A DNA stretch of 64,000 nucleotides, taken from the NCBI RefSeq assembly GCF_005886345.1, contig NZ_PNEC01000002.1:38155-102154 (forward strand). The letters are read 5' to 3'. Numbering within the stretch: the stretch's first letter is position 1; every line of letters starts with the position of its first letter. The DNA is from Pseudoalteromonas phenolica. Its GTDB lineage: Bacteria; Pseudomonadota; Gammaproteobacteria; Enterobacterales; Alteromonadaceae. Positions 50,826 to 59,932 of the stretch are shown here, piece after piece. Under the pieces are notes generated by a model. That model was given only the letters and a program-made list of their open reading frames with translations. It was not told the DNA's origin and did not search any database. Position numbers and translations under genes: made by a program.

Positions 50826-50919
50826 TTTATAAATTTATCAAAGTAAATAACAAGGAGGTTATTGCTTAACTTAGTAAAAAGTAGAGGTTTTGATGACAAC
50901 GTCTATATTGAAGAGTAAA

Positions 50920-50996
50920 TGGCGGAGTGGACGGGACTCGAACCCGCGACCCCCGGCGTGACAGGCCGGTATTCTAACCAACTGAACTACCACTCC
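50920..50996 (-). tRNA. tRNA-Asp (GTC), copy 7 in transcription order
   Basis: 77 nt, minus strand, anticodon loop CTGTCAC (GTC), acceptor stem GGAGTGG/CCACTCC, encoded G-CCA end. All seven copies appear identical. The flanks contain TCTATA upstream and TATAGA downstream, a distant 6-bp pair. An AATAAC...GTTATT hairpin at 50846-50863 may help end the transcript. Confidence 0.98.
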
Positions 50997-51045
50997 GCAG
51001 TGGTGGGTATTTATAGAGCCACATATTTGACTCTTAGATATCAAA

Positions 51046-51122
51046 TGGCGGAGTGGACGGGACTCGAACCCGCGACCCCCGGCGTGACAGGCCGGTATTC
51101 TAACCAACTGAACTACCACTCC
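51046..51122 (-). tRNA. tRNA-Asp (GTC), copy 6
   Basis: Same 77-nt gene. The flanking bases AGATATC (5' side) and GATATCT (3' side) can pair over 7 bp and extend the acceptor stem. Spacer to the next copy downstream is 49 bases. Confidence 0.98.
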
Positions 51123-51151
51123 GCATAGATATCTTATTTTTTCATTTGCAT

Positions 51152-51228
51152 TGGCGGAGTGGACGGGACTCGAACCCGCGACCCCCGGCGTGACAGGCCG
51201 GTATTCTAACCAACTGAACTACCACTCC
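51152..51228 (-). tRNA. tRNA-Asp (GTC), copy 5
   Basis: Same 77-nt gene. ATTTGC on the 5' side pairs with GCAAAT on the 3' side (6 bp). Spacer to the next copy downstream is 29 bases. Confidence 0.98.
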
Positions 51229-51255
51229 ACGAGCAAATAATTTCGATTAAAACCT

Positions 51256-51332
51256 TGGCGGAGTGGACGGGACTCGAACCCGCGACCCCCGGCGTGACAG
51301 GCCGGTATTCTAACCAACTGAACTACCACTCC
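51256..51332 (-). tRNA. tRNA-Asp (GTC), copy 4
   Basis: Same 77-nt gene. GATTAAAAC on the 5' side pairs with GTTTTAATC on the 3' side, a perfect 9-bp stem and the longest of the set. Spacer to the next copy downstream is 27 bases. Confidence 0.98.
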
Positions 51333-51356
51333 ACTGAGTTTTAATCTTTTCCTAAT

Positions 51357-51433
51357 TGGCGGAGTGGACGGGACTCGAACCCGCGACCCCCGGCGTGACA
51401 GGCCGGTATTCTAACCAACTGAACTACCACTCC
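51357..51433 (-). tRNA. tRNA-Asp (GTC), copy 3
   Basis: Same 77-nt gene. TTTCCTA on the 5' side pairs with TAGGAAA on the 3' side (7 bp). Spacer to the next copy downstream is 24 bases. Confidence 0.98.
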
Positions 51434-51471
51434 ACACATAGGAAAGGGTGCCTAAAGGCGTTTTGTAAGAT

Positions 51472-51548
51472 TGGCGGAGTGGACGGGACTCGAACCCGCG
51501 ACCCCCGGCGTGACAGGCCGGTATTCTAACCAACTGAACTACCACTCC
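51472..51548 (-). tRNA. tRNA-Asp (GTC), copy 2
   Basis: Same 77-nt gene. TTTGTAAG on the 5' side pairs with CTTACAAA on the 3' side (8 bp). Spacer to the next copy downstream is 38 bases. Confidence 0.98.
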
Positions 51549-51575
51549 AGCGCGACTTACAAATTTTAGAATAAT

Positions 51576-51652
51576 TGGCGGAGTGGACGGGACTCGAACC
51601 CGCGACCCCCGGCGTGACAGGCCGGTATTCTAACCAACTGAACTACCACTCC
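51576..51652 (-). tRNA. tRNA-Asp (GTC), copy 1, first transcribed
   Basis: Same 77-nt gene, nearest to the promoter. AGAATAA on the 5' side pairs with TTATTCT on the 3' side (7 bp). Spacer to the next copy downstream is 27 bases. In E. coli a single tRNA-Asp gene (aspV) sits next to dnaQ; here the same spot holds seven. Confidence 0.98.
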
Positions 51653-51665
51653 GCGTTATTCTTGT

Positions 51666-51744
51666 TGTCAGGTTGCTCCCTGACAGCGGCGTGAATAATA
51701 CGAATCGACCTGTTTAGAGTCAACTGTTTTTTTTAAAAAAACAG
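51666..51744 (-). promoter_or_regulatory. Promoter and leader of the tRNA-Asp array
   Basis: Minus strand TTGACT (51718-51723), 17-base spacer, TATTAT (51695-51700): an almost ideal sigma-70 promoter. Directly upstream is a T/A-tract palindrome (51724-51744) that resembles an UP element and may also weakly terminate the gene before it. The GC-rich discriminator TCACGCCGC right after the -10 box is the mark of stringently controlled stable-RNA promoters. The leader then forms a hairpin TGTCAGG/CCTGACA (51666-51685) before the first tRNA. Confidence 0.85.
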
Positions 51745-51750
51745 CCTTTT

Positions 51751-53115
51751 TTAGTCACCATCCATAGAAAGGTTCAAAATATCACCTGATTTGTCATTTT
51801 TTGAACCATTTGATTCTTTCTCATTTTTATTCTCTGTTTCGTCCTCATCCGATATTTTCTTTTTCTTAAATGACGGCAAGGACAGCTTAATTTTGATTGG
51901 TTTATTTTGTACAAAAATACGAATGGCAAGCCAGCCAAGTAACATCACTAGAATATTACCTAGAGCAATTATGCCAATTAATAAGCCGGTACTCATTGTC
52001 GGCTCAGGTTCTGCCGGGGGGAGCTGAGAAAGTATAGGGTTTACTTTTGGCGCTTGTAACTCAGGAACTTTTTCAATCGACCTTTCTATTTCAAAATTAT
52101 AAACAGGTAACTTAGCCATAAACTCACGACCGTTTATGTTTTCCCCAAAAACAGATAATTCAACTTGGTAACGACCCCAATCATAGTTACTAATTACAAG
52201 TTTACGGTACAAGCGAGCTTCTGGGTCGAGTGTAAAAACTTGTTCCTCACCATTAGGGTAATAGATCTTCCCCTGGAAGATGATGGTTTCAGGTTTAATA
52301 ATATCTTGATCAAGATTAATAAGTAGCTCATGACTTGATGCAGCATTACGACCGAGTGACAGTTGATAATCAAATGGCGGTTCAGCTATGACAATTGGCG
52401 CATGAACTACTCGACGTTTAAGAATGGGCGTTTCTATATGAAACTCAGGCTGCCATTCTCCTGCTGGGAAAACAAGTTTAAACTCTCCGGTAAAAATACC
52501 ATCCATCGGGCGTTCGTCAAAGTCTCTACCATCGTCCTTAAACTCTGTAACACTTTTAGTTCCTGCACCAAAATTGTCATAAAGGTCATTATTAGTACTT
52601 ACAAACTCGACAATAAGGCTGACGACATCTCTAAAGTAACCAACATCAATAGGCTTTCCATCATTTGTCACTTTACCTGTAACTTTCAGCGTTTCGCCTC
52701 GAAACATCAATGCAGGCAAAGGCTCAACAACTAGTTCGATATCTCCCAACACCATAATCCGACTGTCTTGCTGGATTCTACCTATGACTTGCCAAGGACC
52801 TGGCGTTGGGTTTTCAATGGTAATTAAGTCATAACTTGATTCATCAAACCATTCCAACTGCTCATCTTTCATTGCGTGATGTGCATAGTATTTGCTGCCA
52901 TCAGGTTTGACTAAGATGACCGCTGGTGAGCCTGGCTTACGAAAGAAAAGTAAAGTGATCTTTTCAACTTTATGATCAATACGGAAGCGATTATCTAACA
53001 GCGGAACTTCATTTACTTTGCGATTATTCTTCAACAACGTAATAGATGGGGTTGTTGTAAGTGCAATACATTCATGAACAAACAATAAGAGCAGCACTAA
53101 CAATAATCGCTTCAT
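51751..53115 (-). CDS. Conserved secreted/membrane protein (TIGR03503-like)
   Basis: The 454-residue protein has a signal peptide (MKRLLLVLLLLFVHECIALT), a large beta-rich periplasmic part with ILVKPDGSKYYAH, FRGETLKVTGKVTNDGKPI and DGIFTGEFKLVFPAGEWQPEF, a membrane segment near 378-400 (GLLIGIIALGNILVMLLGWLAIRIFV) and an acidic/Lys-rich cytosolic tail. I recall this as a gammaproteobacterial family of unknown function (TIGR03503), often beside dnaQ. It lies 12 bases behind dnaQ, so is probably cotranscribed. Confidence 0.75.
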   Translation of the reverse strand: MKRLLLVLLLLFVHECIALTTTPSITLLKNNRKVNEVPLLDNRFRIDHKVEKITLLFFRKPGSPAVILVKPDGSKYYAHHAMKDEQLEWFDESSYDLITIENPTPGPWQVIGRIQQDSRIMVLGDIELVVEPLPALMFRGETLKVTGKVTNDGKPIDVGYFRDVVSLIVEFVSTNNDLYDNFGAGTKSVTEFKDDGRDFDERPMDGIFTGEFKLVFPAGEWQPEFHIETPILKRRVVHAPIVIAEPPFDYQLSLGRNAASSHELLINLDQDIIKPETIIFQGKIYYPNGEEQVFTLDPEARLYRKLVISNYDWGRYQVELSVFGENINGREFMAKLPVYNFEIERSIEKVPELQAPKVNPILSQLPPAEPEPTMSTGLLIGIIALGNILVMLLGWLAIRIFVQNKPIKIKLSLPSFKKKKISDEDETENKNEKESNGSKNDKSGDILNLSMDGD

Positions 53116-53127
53116 ATAAAATTTACC

Positions 53128-53838
53128 TTAATTTTGTTGCCAAAGAGTCTCGCCATTTTTATTAACGACTTTCAGCCTTTCTTCATGTGCTATTACTTCA
53201 TCGGCAGAAGCTTTAACAACTTTAAGTGCCGGACGGTTATCAGCCAAACGTCTAATACTGGTGTTATCAGTTTGCGATGTGTCTTCGGTATTATTTGCCA
53301 AATTCATTTTTACTTGACCGCCCGTCATCGCTAAATAAACGTCAGCTAAAATCTCGGAATCCAGTAATGCGCCGTGCAGGGTACGTTTTGAATTATCGAT
53401 ATCATAACGTCGGCACAATGCATCTAGGCTATTCTTCTGACCTGGGTGCAGATTTCTCGCCATCACAAGCGTATCTAACACTTCGCAATATTCGTGAGTG
53501 TTGGGGTAGCCTTGCTGTAACAGCGCAAATTCGTTATCCATAAAGCCAACATCGAACGGTGCATTATGAATAATGAGCTCTGCCCCTTTAATATACTCAA
53601 AGAACTCTTGCGCTACTTGATGATAAAGCGGCTTATCTCTTAGAAATTCATTGGTAATACCGTGGACATCGATTGCCTCCTCTTCAATATCACGCTGAGG
53701 ATTGATGTACACATGAAAGTTATTTCCTGTTAAACGGCGATTAATAAGTTCAACACACCCAATTTCAATGATCCTATGGCCTGCTTTCGGATCGATACCT
53801 GTGGTTTCAGTATCTAGGACTATTTGTCTCTTTAACAT
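53128..53838 (-). CDS. dnaQ: DNA polymerase III epsilon subunit (proofreading exonuclease)
   Basis: The 236-residue protein has the DEDDh exonuclease motifs: ExoI VLDTETTGIDP, ExoII HNAPFDVGFMDNE, ExoIII HGALLDSEILADVYLAMTGGQ, in a domain covering about 1-175, followed by a linker and the C-terminal part that binds the alpha subunit (ending GETLWQQN). It proofreads the replicative polymerase. It is divergent from rnhA as in E. coli. Confidence 0.97.
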   Translation of the reverse strand: MLKRQIVLDTETTGIDPKAGHRIIEIGCVELINRRLTGNNFHVYINPQRDIEEEAIDVHGITNEFLRDKPLYHQVAQEFFEYIKGAELIIHNAPFDVGFMDNEFALLQQGYPNTHEYCEVLDTLVMARNLHPGQKNSLDALCRRYDIDNSKRTLHGALLDSEILADVYLAMTGGQVKMNLANNTEDTSQTDNTSIRRLADNRPALKVVKASADEVIAHEERLKVVNKNGETLWQQN

Positions 53839-53908
53839 ATCGTCTGCCTGTTAACTTTGCTATTGTTAGCAACTAATCACTTTATTCTACATAAAAACAG
53901 GCTAATTC

Positions 53909-54376
53909 GTGCAAAAAAGCGTAGAGATTTATACCGATGGTTCATGTTTAGGCAATCCAGGACCTGGTGGGTATGGCATTTATCTTCATTATCAAGGTCA
54001 TGAAAAAACGCTTTCTCAGGGCTACAAACTCACTACCAATAATAGAATGGAGATGCTCGCTGCCATTGTTGCACTCGAAACCCTTAAACGACCTTGCACA
54101 GTCGTACTACATACCGACAGCCAATATGTTAAACAAGGCATCGAGTCTTGGGTTGCAGGTTGGAAAAAGCGTAACTGGCTTACTTCCGCAAAGAAGCCAG
54201 TTAAAAACGTTGATTTATGGAAGCGCCTAGATGAGGCCTGTCAAAGACATGACATAGAGTGGCGTTGGGTAAAAGGTCACAGTGGCAATAAATATAATGA
54301 AATCGTAGATGACTTGGCTAGAGAAGCTGCGGGTAGTTCAAAACTGCTTGAAGATGAAGGATATCAAGCAGCTTAA
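53909..54376 (+). CDS. rnhA: Ribonuclease HI
   Basis: The 155-residue enzyme degrades RNA in RNA-DNA hybrids. Active-site residues are visible: Asp in [16 protein letters not shown], Glu in [10 protein letters not shown], Asp in [12 protein letters not shown], His in [10 protein letters not shown] and Asp in VDDLARE. The basic protrusion [20 protein letters not shown] is present. It is divergent from dnaQ with 70 bases between. Confidence 0.97.
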   Translation: MQKSVEIYTDGSCLGNPGPGGYGIYLHYQGHEKTLSQGYKLTTNNRMEMLAAIVALETLKRPCTVVLHTDSQYVKQGIESWVAGWKKRNWLTSAKKPVKNVDLWKRLDEACQRHDIEWRWVKGHSGNKYNEIVDDLAREAAGSSKLLEDEGYQAA

Positions 54377-54385
54377 ATTTTGTTG

Positions 54386-55138
54386 TTAGTGAGACTTGTC
54401 TCTAGTTTGTCTCAGCCCCGCATTTTTAACCGCAGGTGCCCATTTAGGCCTTGCGTGCCACTTAGGTTTAATAGGTGTTAAAGGTGCGACCCGCTTTCGT
54501 GCCACCAGCATATAACAGCTGCCCATAGGTTTTAAATAGTGGCGACAAAAACGCCGCCAAGGCGCAAAACGGGATAAACGGCTGCCACGTGCCAACGACG
54601 CATAGACAAAGCGCTCATCACTGATTATTTCAAACCCTAATAAATCTAACCAATCTTTTACTCGAGCAGGTGTAAAAAAGCGCCCTGACCAGGGCAGTTT
54701 TTGTGAGCTAAACGGCAATAAATTCGCCAATCCACACAAACTGAATGGGTTAAACCCTGAAATAACCAAGTAACCACCAGGAATTAAAGTACGATGCGCT
54801 TCACGTAGAATATGATGAGGATCACTTTCATATTCTAAACTATGGGCCAGCACACATACATCAACACTGTGCTCCGAAAAAGGCAGTTCATCAGTTTCAG
54901 CAACCACACTGGTTTTCTTACATTGGTTGGGAGATACATTTACTTGATGAGGGATCACACATTTTGATGTATCAAGCTGACCACTTAATGAGCCTAGTTT
55001 TAGTAAGTGATATCCAAACATCCTCGGTAACCAGGCTTTCATTCTTCGCTCTAAGCCGACTTTTATATAATCGCCATGTGGAAAGTCAGACCAAGTTAAT
55101 GGTTTTGGTCCAGACCGAAAACTTAATGCTGGTTTCAT
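54386..55138 (-). CDS. SAM-dependent methyltransferase (YafS-like)
   Basis: The 250-residue class I methyltransferase has a Methyltransf_11-type core: VVAETDELPFSEHSVDVCVLAHSLEYESDPHHILREAHRTLIPGGYLVISGFNPFS. The N-terminal motif I is weak. It lies between rnhA (convergent, 9 bases) and gloB (divergent), the place of yafS in E. coli. Substrate unknown. Confidence 0.82.
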   Translation of the reverse strand: MKPALSFRSGPKPLTWSDFPHGDYIKVGLERRMKAWLPRMFGYHLLKLGSLSGQLDTSKCVIPHQVNVSPNQCKKTSVVAETDELPFSEHSVDVCVLAHSLEYESDPHHILREAHRTLIPGGYLVISGFNPFSLCGLANLLPFSSQKLPWSGRFFTPARVKDWLDLLGFEIISDERFVYASLARGSRLSRFAPWRRFCRHYLKPMGSCYMLVARKRVAPLTPIKPKWHARPKWAPAVKNAGLRQTRDKSH

Positions 55139-55189
55139 TATTGATGCTCGTTATACTAAACCCATCTACACTTTATAGAGCAAATACTT

Positions 55190-55951
55190 ATGGTGCAAGT
55201 TGATCCAATTAAAGCTTTTTCTGATAACTATATCTGGGCGTTGAAAAAAGAAAATAAAGTCTGGGTTGTTGACCCTGGGCAAGCTGAACCAGTATTTGAT
55301 TATTTAAAACAAACTCACACAACGCTGGCTGGTATTCTAATCACCCACCATCACTGGGATCATACCAATGGCGTTAAGGCTTTACTTAATACGTTCAAAA
55401 ACATTCCTGTTTATGGCCCTGAGAACTCCCCTTTTGAGGGTATCTCACACAAATTAAATGACAGTGACGAAATAACCGTTGCTGATATAAACTTTAAAAT
55501 CATCTCAACGCCAGGGCACACTTTAGATCACATTTGTTATATAAATGATGCTTTTTGCTTTACCGGTGATACCTTGTTTAGTGCTGGCTGTGGTCGATTA
55601 TTCGAAGGCGATGCTGAAATGATGTGGCATTCTTTAGCAAAGTTTGGCGAATATAGCGATGACACGCTAATCTACTGCACCCATGAATACACGCAAGCCA
55701 ACCTTAAATTTGCTTTAGCTGTTGAACCTAACAATGCAGACTTATTAGCGTATATCGAAAAAGTACAAAAGCTTCGAGATGATAATCAGCCAAGTTTACC
55801 GACACATTTTGGCCTTGAGCGGGCTGTAAATCCCTTTTTAAGAGCCTCTGAAGAAAATAGCCTTGTACATGTACCTAAGCATTTAATTCAAGATACAAAT
55901 GAAAACTGGCAAAAATTTGCAGCTTTAAGGGCTTGGAAAGATGAATTTTAA
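55190..55951 (+). CDS. gloB: Hydroxyacylglutathione hydrolase (glyoxalase II)
   Basis: The 253-residue metallo-beta-lactamase-fold enzyme hydrolyses S-lactoylglutathione. The metal motif is THHHWDHT; further ligands are in STPGHTLDHI, CFTGDTLFSAGCGRLFEG and CTHEYTQANLKFA. The length and C-terminal HAGH region (LPTHFGLERAVNPFLR) are normal. Confidence 0.97.
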   Translation: MVQVDPIKAFSDNYIWALKKENKVWVVDPGQAEPVFDYLKQTHTTLAGILITHHHWDHTNGVKALLNTFKNIPVYGPENSPFEGISHKLNDSDEITVADINFKIISTPGHTLDHICYINDAFCFTGDTLFSAGCGRLFEGDAEMMWHSLAKFGEYSDDTLIYCTHEYTQANLKFALAVEPNNADLLAYIEKVQKLRDDNQPSLPTHFGLERAVNPFLRASEENSLVHVPKHLIQDTNENWQKFAALRAWKDEF

Positions 55952-56030
55952 CCAAGTTACCATGTGATTACTTTAAATAACGCAAGAGAATCTGTAGAAT
56001 CGAGCGGTTTTTGCTCGAATATGAATCACT

Positions 56031-57614
56031 ATGAAAAAGTCTGCAAGTTTAGTCTTAACGCTCTCTTTGTTAACGGGTTGTCAAACCCTAACTGACACAC
56101 CAAAAGATCAATCAGAGATCACCAATACGGCTGCTAATGAAAACCTAGCAAGCCCTCTAGATATTAGCGAAGCGCTTGCTAATTCAATCACAGAACCAGT
56201 AGAAGCAGACGAACCGGCTCCTGTATTCGATGATGTGTGGGAACGTATTCGTTACCAACTCTCAATTCCAGTGCCGCAAAACCGCCCTGTTGTGGCTGAG
56301 AGAAACTATTATCAACGCCATCAAAAATATCTAGACCGTATATCAAAGCGTGCAGAGCCGTATCTATATTTTATTGTTGAAGAAGTAGAAAAACGCCAAA
56401 TCCCAATCGAAATAGCTCTACTTCCCATCGTTGAAAGTGCGTTCGACCCATTCGGCTACTCGCATAGAAGTGCGTCAGGTATCTGGCAGTTTATGCCACA
56501 GACGGGAGAGCGTTTTAACTTACATCAGAACTGGTGGTATGACGGTCGCCGAGACATAGTACAGTCAACGCGTGCAGCTTTAGACTATTTGAGTTATCTG
56601 CATAAAACTTTAGAAGGTGATTGGCTGAATGCCATTGCAGCATACAACTCAGGTGAAGGGCGCGTCTTAAAAGCCATCAGAAAGAATCGTAAAAAGCATT
56701 TACCAACTGACTTTTGGTCGCTTGATTTACCAAGAGAAACGACGGCTTACGTACCTAAGTTATTGGCGTTATCAGATCTGTTAAAACGACAAGAAGAGTT
56801 CAATGTTACTTGGAAGCCAATTATTAATGCGCAGGTAGTTGAGATTGTCGATGTCGGCTCACAAATTGATTTAGCGCTTGCCGCTGACATGGCTGATTTA
56901 AGCCTCACTGAATTATACCGTTTAAATCCTGGTTTTAACCGCTGGGCAACCGCACCTGACGGTCCGCACCAATTACTGATCCCCAGTGATAAAGCGGATG
57001 CATTTAAAAACAAACTCGCACAAACACCAGTAAAAGACAGATTGCGTTGGCAATACTACACGGTGAAACGCGGTGACACTCTATCTGTGATTGCTAAAAA
57101 GTTTTCGACGAGTAGTAAAACCATTCAATCTCTTAATAAGCTTGAGACCCACATTATCCGTGTTAACCAAAAGCTGCTTGTTCCTCTAAGCGATGGAAAA
57201 ATCAATAGTGAACACTTACCAGAATCAGTCAGAGTTGCCGCGAATAAATCTACTCGAGCTAAGAAAACACATACGGTGAAATCTGGTGACACATTGTGGG
57301 ATATCAGCCGAGAGTATGATGTAACAGTAAAGCAACTTGCTAACTGGAATAAGCTAAAAACCAACAGCGTATTAAAGCTCGGCCAAAAGCTCACAATTTA
57401 TCAAACAAAAGAAGCAAGCAAACCTACCGGATTAGTTTCTACTACCCGAACCATTACTTACAAGGTTAGGCGTGGTGATTCTTTAGCTCGTATTGCTTCA
57501 AAATTTAACTTAACGGTAAAAGAAATTGTTGAGTGGAATAACTTATCTGGACAAAAATATCTTCAGCCGGGGCAAAAGTTAAAGCTAAAAGTCGATGTAA
57601 AACGCACATCTTAA
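56031..57614 (+). CDS. mltD: Membrane-bound lytic murein transglycosylase D
   Basis: The 527-residue lipoprotein (lipobox LLTGC, Cys17) has an SLT domain with catalytic Glu in LLPIVESAFDPFGYSHRSASGIWQFMPQTG and AAYNSGEGRV, then three LysM domains starting near residues 342 (YTVKRGDTL), 413 (HTVKSGDTL) and 476 (YKVRRGDSL). It cleaves peptidoglycan. gloB lies 80 bases upstream, the same order as in E. coli. Confidence 0.96.
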   Translation: MKKSASLVLTLSLLTGCQTLTDTPKDQSEITNTAANENLASPLDISEALANSITEPVEADEPAPVFDDVWERIRYQLSIPVPQNRPVVAERNYYQRHQKYLDRISKRAEPYLYFIVEEVEKRQIPIEIALLPIVESAFDPFGYSHRSASGIWQFMPQTGERFNLHQNWWYDGRRDIVQSTRAALDYLSYLHKTLEGDWLNAIAAYNSGEGRVLKAIRKNRKKHLPTDFWSLDLPRETTAYVPKLLALSDLLKRQEEFNVTWKPIINAQVVEIVDVGSQIDLALAADMADLSLTELYRLNPGFNRWATAPDGPHQLLIPSDKADAFKNKLAQTPVKDRLRWQYYTVKRGDTLSVIAKKFSTSSKTIQSLNKLETHIIRVNQKLLVPLSDGKINSEHLPESVRVAANKSTRAKKTHTVKSGDTLWDISREYDVTVKQLANWNKLKTNSVLKLGQKLTIYQTKEASKPTGLVSTTRTITYKVRRGDSLARIASKFNLTVKEIVEWNNLSGQKYLQPGQKLKLKVDVKRTS

Positions 57615-57633
57615 AAAGATGCACTAAAAAGAG

Positions 57634-57653
57634 AAGCACCTGTAGGTGCTTTT
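57634..57653. terminator. Bidirectional terminator between mltD and baeR
   Basis: AAGCACC-TGTA-GGTGCTT with AAAAAGAG on the left and TTCTTTTT on the right. The genes on the two sides converge here, and both end within 25 bases of the stem. Confidence 0.88.
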
Positions 57654-57657
57654 CTTT

Positions 57658-58344
57658 TTAGATAGGCTCGAACTTATAGCCAGCTCCATAAATCGAATGA
57701 ATAAAATTAGCTTCAGGTGCAATGCTCTGTAATTTTTTACGAAGTTTCTTGATGTGGCTATCAACCGTTCTATCGCTGACTATCCGGTCGTCTGAATAAA
57801 TATGATCCATCAGTTTATCACGACTGAAATTACGCCCTGGGTGTACATACATGGCTTTAAGTAATAGAAACTCAACGTGTGTGAGTGCAATGCTTTCATT
57901 GTTGAACCTTGCCATAAATGTTTGCTCATCAACTTCTAAGCCATGAAGAGCTTCTTGGTTTTGCTCTGCAGTATAATTTACTCGACGCATGATCGCTTTT
58001 ACTCTGGCTACAACTTCTCTTGGGCTATAAGGCTTACAGACATAATCATCCGCACCAACTTCAAGACCAATTAACCTATCAATTTCTTCAACCTTAGCTG
58101 TCGTCATAATGATGGGTGTCTGGTTTTGAGCCCTGATCTGCTTACACAAAGTTATACCATCAACGTTAGGTAACATGATATCTAACAGCACCATACAGGG
58201 CTTATAGCGCTCAAATGCTGTCATTACTTCGCCACCATCAGTAACGACATGACATTCAAAGTCTGAAGCTGATAAGTATTTTGCTAAAATCGAAGCCAGC
58301 TTTTCTTCATCTTCAACAATAAGGACCGAATCTGCAGTCACCAT
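57658..58344 (-). CDS. baeR: OmpR-family response regulator, BaeR-like
   Basis: The 228-residue protein has a receiver domain (Asp55 in MVLLDIMLPNVDG; acidic ED at 11-12; Lys in DDYVCKPYSPREV) and a winged-helix DNA-binding domain (HVEFLLLKAMYVHPGRNFSRDKL, SDRTVDSHIKKLRKKL). The receiver segment TAKVEEIDRLIGLEVGADD is nearly the one I recall from E. coli BaeR (envelope stress, drug efflux). It abuts the kinase gene. Confidence 0.88.
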   Translation of the reverse strand: MVTADSVLIVEDEEKLASILAKYLSASDFECHVVTDGGEVMTAFERYKPCMVLLDIMLPNVDGITLCKQIRAQNQTPIIMTTAKVEEIDRLIGLEVGADDYVCKPYSPREVVARVKAIMRRVNYTAEQNQEALHGLEVDEQTFMARFNNESIALTHVEFLLLKAMYVHPGRNFSRDKLMDHIYSDDRIVSDRTVDSHIKKLRKKLQSIAPEANFIHSIYGAGYKFEPI

Positions 58345-59793
58345 TTAATTTTCCTTATATTTGAATTCTATCGTCAATTTTAATCCACCAAGCTTACTTT
58401 GCTCTGCGTGAACTTCGCCATTATGCGCCATAATAATATTCTGGCATATCGCCAAACCAAGCCCTGAACCACCTGTTTTACGGTTTCTGGCTGAGTCTGT
58501 TCTGTAGAGTCGATCAAAGAGGTGTGACAGCTGTTCAGACCCTACTCCTGGACTGCTATCTTGCCATATAACTTGGACCCCTTGCCCAATTCTGTTCACT
58601 TTAATGTCTAACATCCCCTTGTTTTCTGGCGATGCATCCGTATAACGTAAAGTGTTTTGCAATAAGTTATCGAATAACTGTCCTATACGATGTGCATCAC
58701 AGAACAAGAAGCATCTGGGGCTGAAATCAAGCTGTAAATCAAAGTGACTAAGTTCACTTTTTCTTTTTTCAAGACTGCGCTCTATAAGTTCAGGCAGTAC
58801 CATTTGCGACTTTTCATAGGACAACGACCCCCTATCTGACATCGAAAGCTGGTGAAGATCGTTTACTAATTTGGTAAGTCGTATGATCTCTGCATGCAAT
58901 GAATCAAGTTGCGCTTCATCTGCTTCTATGACACCGTCAATCATGCCCTCAATTTCAGCTTTAATGACAGCAATCGGGGTTCTTAATTCGTGAGAAATAT
59001 CAGCTATCCAACGTTGTCGAGCAGTCAAATTATCAGCCAATGTTTTTGCCAGCAAATTCATGTCACTTTCAAGCTGACCTAATTCATCTCTGCGAATGAT
59101 TTGTTTTGATAACGAGTAATCCCCACTGGTGAGTTTCTTTGTTCTTTGCCTTAATGCAAGTATTGGCCTAACTAAATATTTACTAAAAGGGATAGATAAT
59201 AAACAGGTCACCACAAAGGCAATAATAGCAATGACAACAAAGTGTTGACGTTGCTGCTTGGCAAATAGTGTTTCAAACTTTCCCGTTACCATCGAGCCAT
59301 TTTCAACACCTATATAGCCAATTTTATCTCTTTCCTTCTCTGGCCAATACACAGGGATCCAAAGGGCATCTTTAACCATTGCAGGCCTACCAACTAACAG
59401 CTTACCATTTTGTGCTTTGAAAAATAGTTTATCCGAGGGCCCCCTGCCTCTTCGCTCTCCTCGAGGAGGTGGGCGCATCTCCTTGCTAGTCTTTGGACGT
59501 TTTTTAGGTAAGGCCTCATTGGCAGCACTTACTTGATGGTAAGTTCGCATTAAGTTTTTCCAATGTGGCGATCTTCTATCTAGCCAGTCAACACTCTGTT
59601 GCGATTCCATTGTTTGCTGGAAGGCTTCAAGGACTGGCTCGAGACGCGCTTTAGTTTGACTTTGTACATAGTCAGAAAAGCTTTTATCAAATGCTATCTG
59701 ATTAGCCACAAATATAGCCAACACCAATGTTGAATTAGCTAAAAGCAGCATAATTAATATTTTTATGCGAATAGGTAATCTAAGCGTCTTCAT
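58345..59793 (-). CDS. baeS: Sensor histidine kinase, BaeS-like
   Basis: Start 59793 (MKTLRLPIRIKILIML) gives 482 residues; the open frame extends 10 codons more. Two membrane segments (about 9-31 and 195-215) enclose a periplasmic sensor domain that includes an unusual basic/proline stretch (KKRPKTSKEMRPPPRGERRG, near residue 105). HAMP, then His in ADISHELRTPIAVIKAE, N box DNLLQNTLRYT, and GGSGLGLAICQ follow. Partner of the adjacent regulator. The signal is unknown. Confidence 0.87.
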   Translation of the reverse strand: MKTLRLPIRIKILIMLLLANSTLVLAIFVANQIAFDKSFSDYVQSQTKARLEPVLEAFQQTMESQQSVDWLDRRSPHWKNLMRTYHQVSAANEALPKKRPKTSKEMRPPPRGERRGRGPSDKLFFKAQNGKLLVGRPAMVKDALWIPVYWPEKERDKIGYIGVENGSMVTGKFETLFAKQQRQHFVVIAIIAFVVTCLLSIPFSKYLVRPILALRQRTKKLTSGDYSLSKQIIRRDELGQLESDMNLLAKTLADNLTARQRWIADISHELRTPIAVIKAEIEGMIDGVIEADEAQLDSLHAEIIRLTKLVNDLHQLSMSDRGSLSYEKSQMVLPELIERSLEKRKSELSHFDLQLDFSPRCFLFCDAHRIGQLFDNLLQNTLRYTDASPENKGMLDIKVNRIGQGVQVIWQDSSPGVGSEQLSHLFDRLYRTDSARNRKTGGSGLGLAICQNIIMAHNGEVHAEQSKLGGLKLTIEFKYKEN

Positions 59794-59932
59794 TTTAACT
59801 TCAAGAAATTGACTCAAGATCATGTTCTGCCATGAATGTGTAAAGAATGTGGAAGTAACAGGCGCAGTTAACTCTTTTCCTAAGCCTCGAATTTGCTACT
59901 ATAAACTAAATTTAAAAAAGTTCCCGAATACA

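Noticed and set aside
50871..51128. Two open frames, one on each strand, with repeats such as VVQLVRIPACHAGGRGFESRPL
   Set aside because: They are translations of tandem tRNA-Asp genes, a well-known false ORF.
50920..51652. CRISPR-like array (regular repeats with unique spacers)
   Set aside because: The repeat is a complete 77-nt tRNA with CCA end, the spacers are of variable length and pair with each other, and no cas gene is near.
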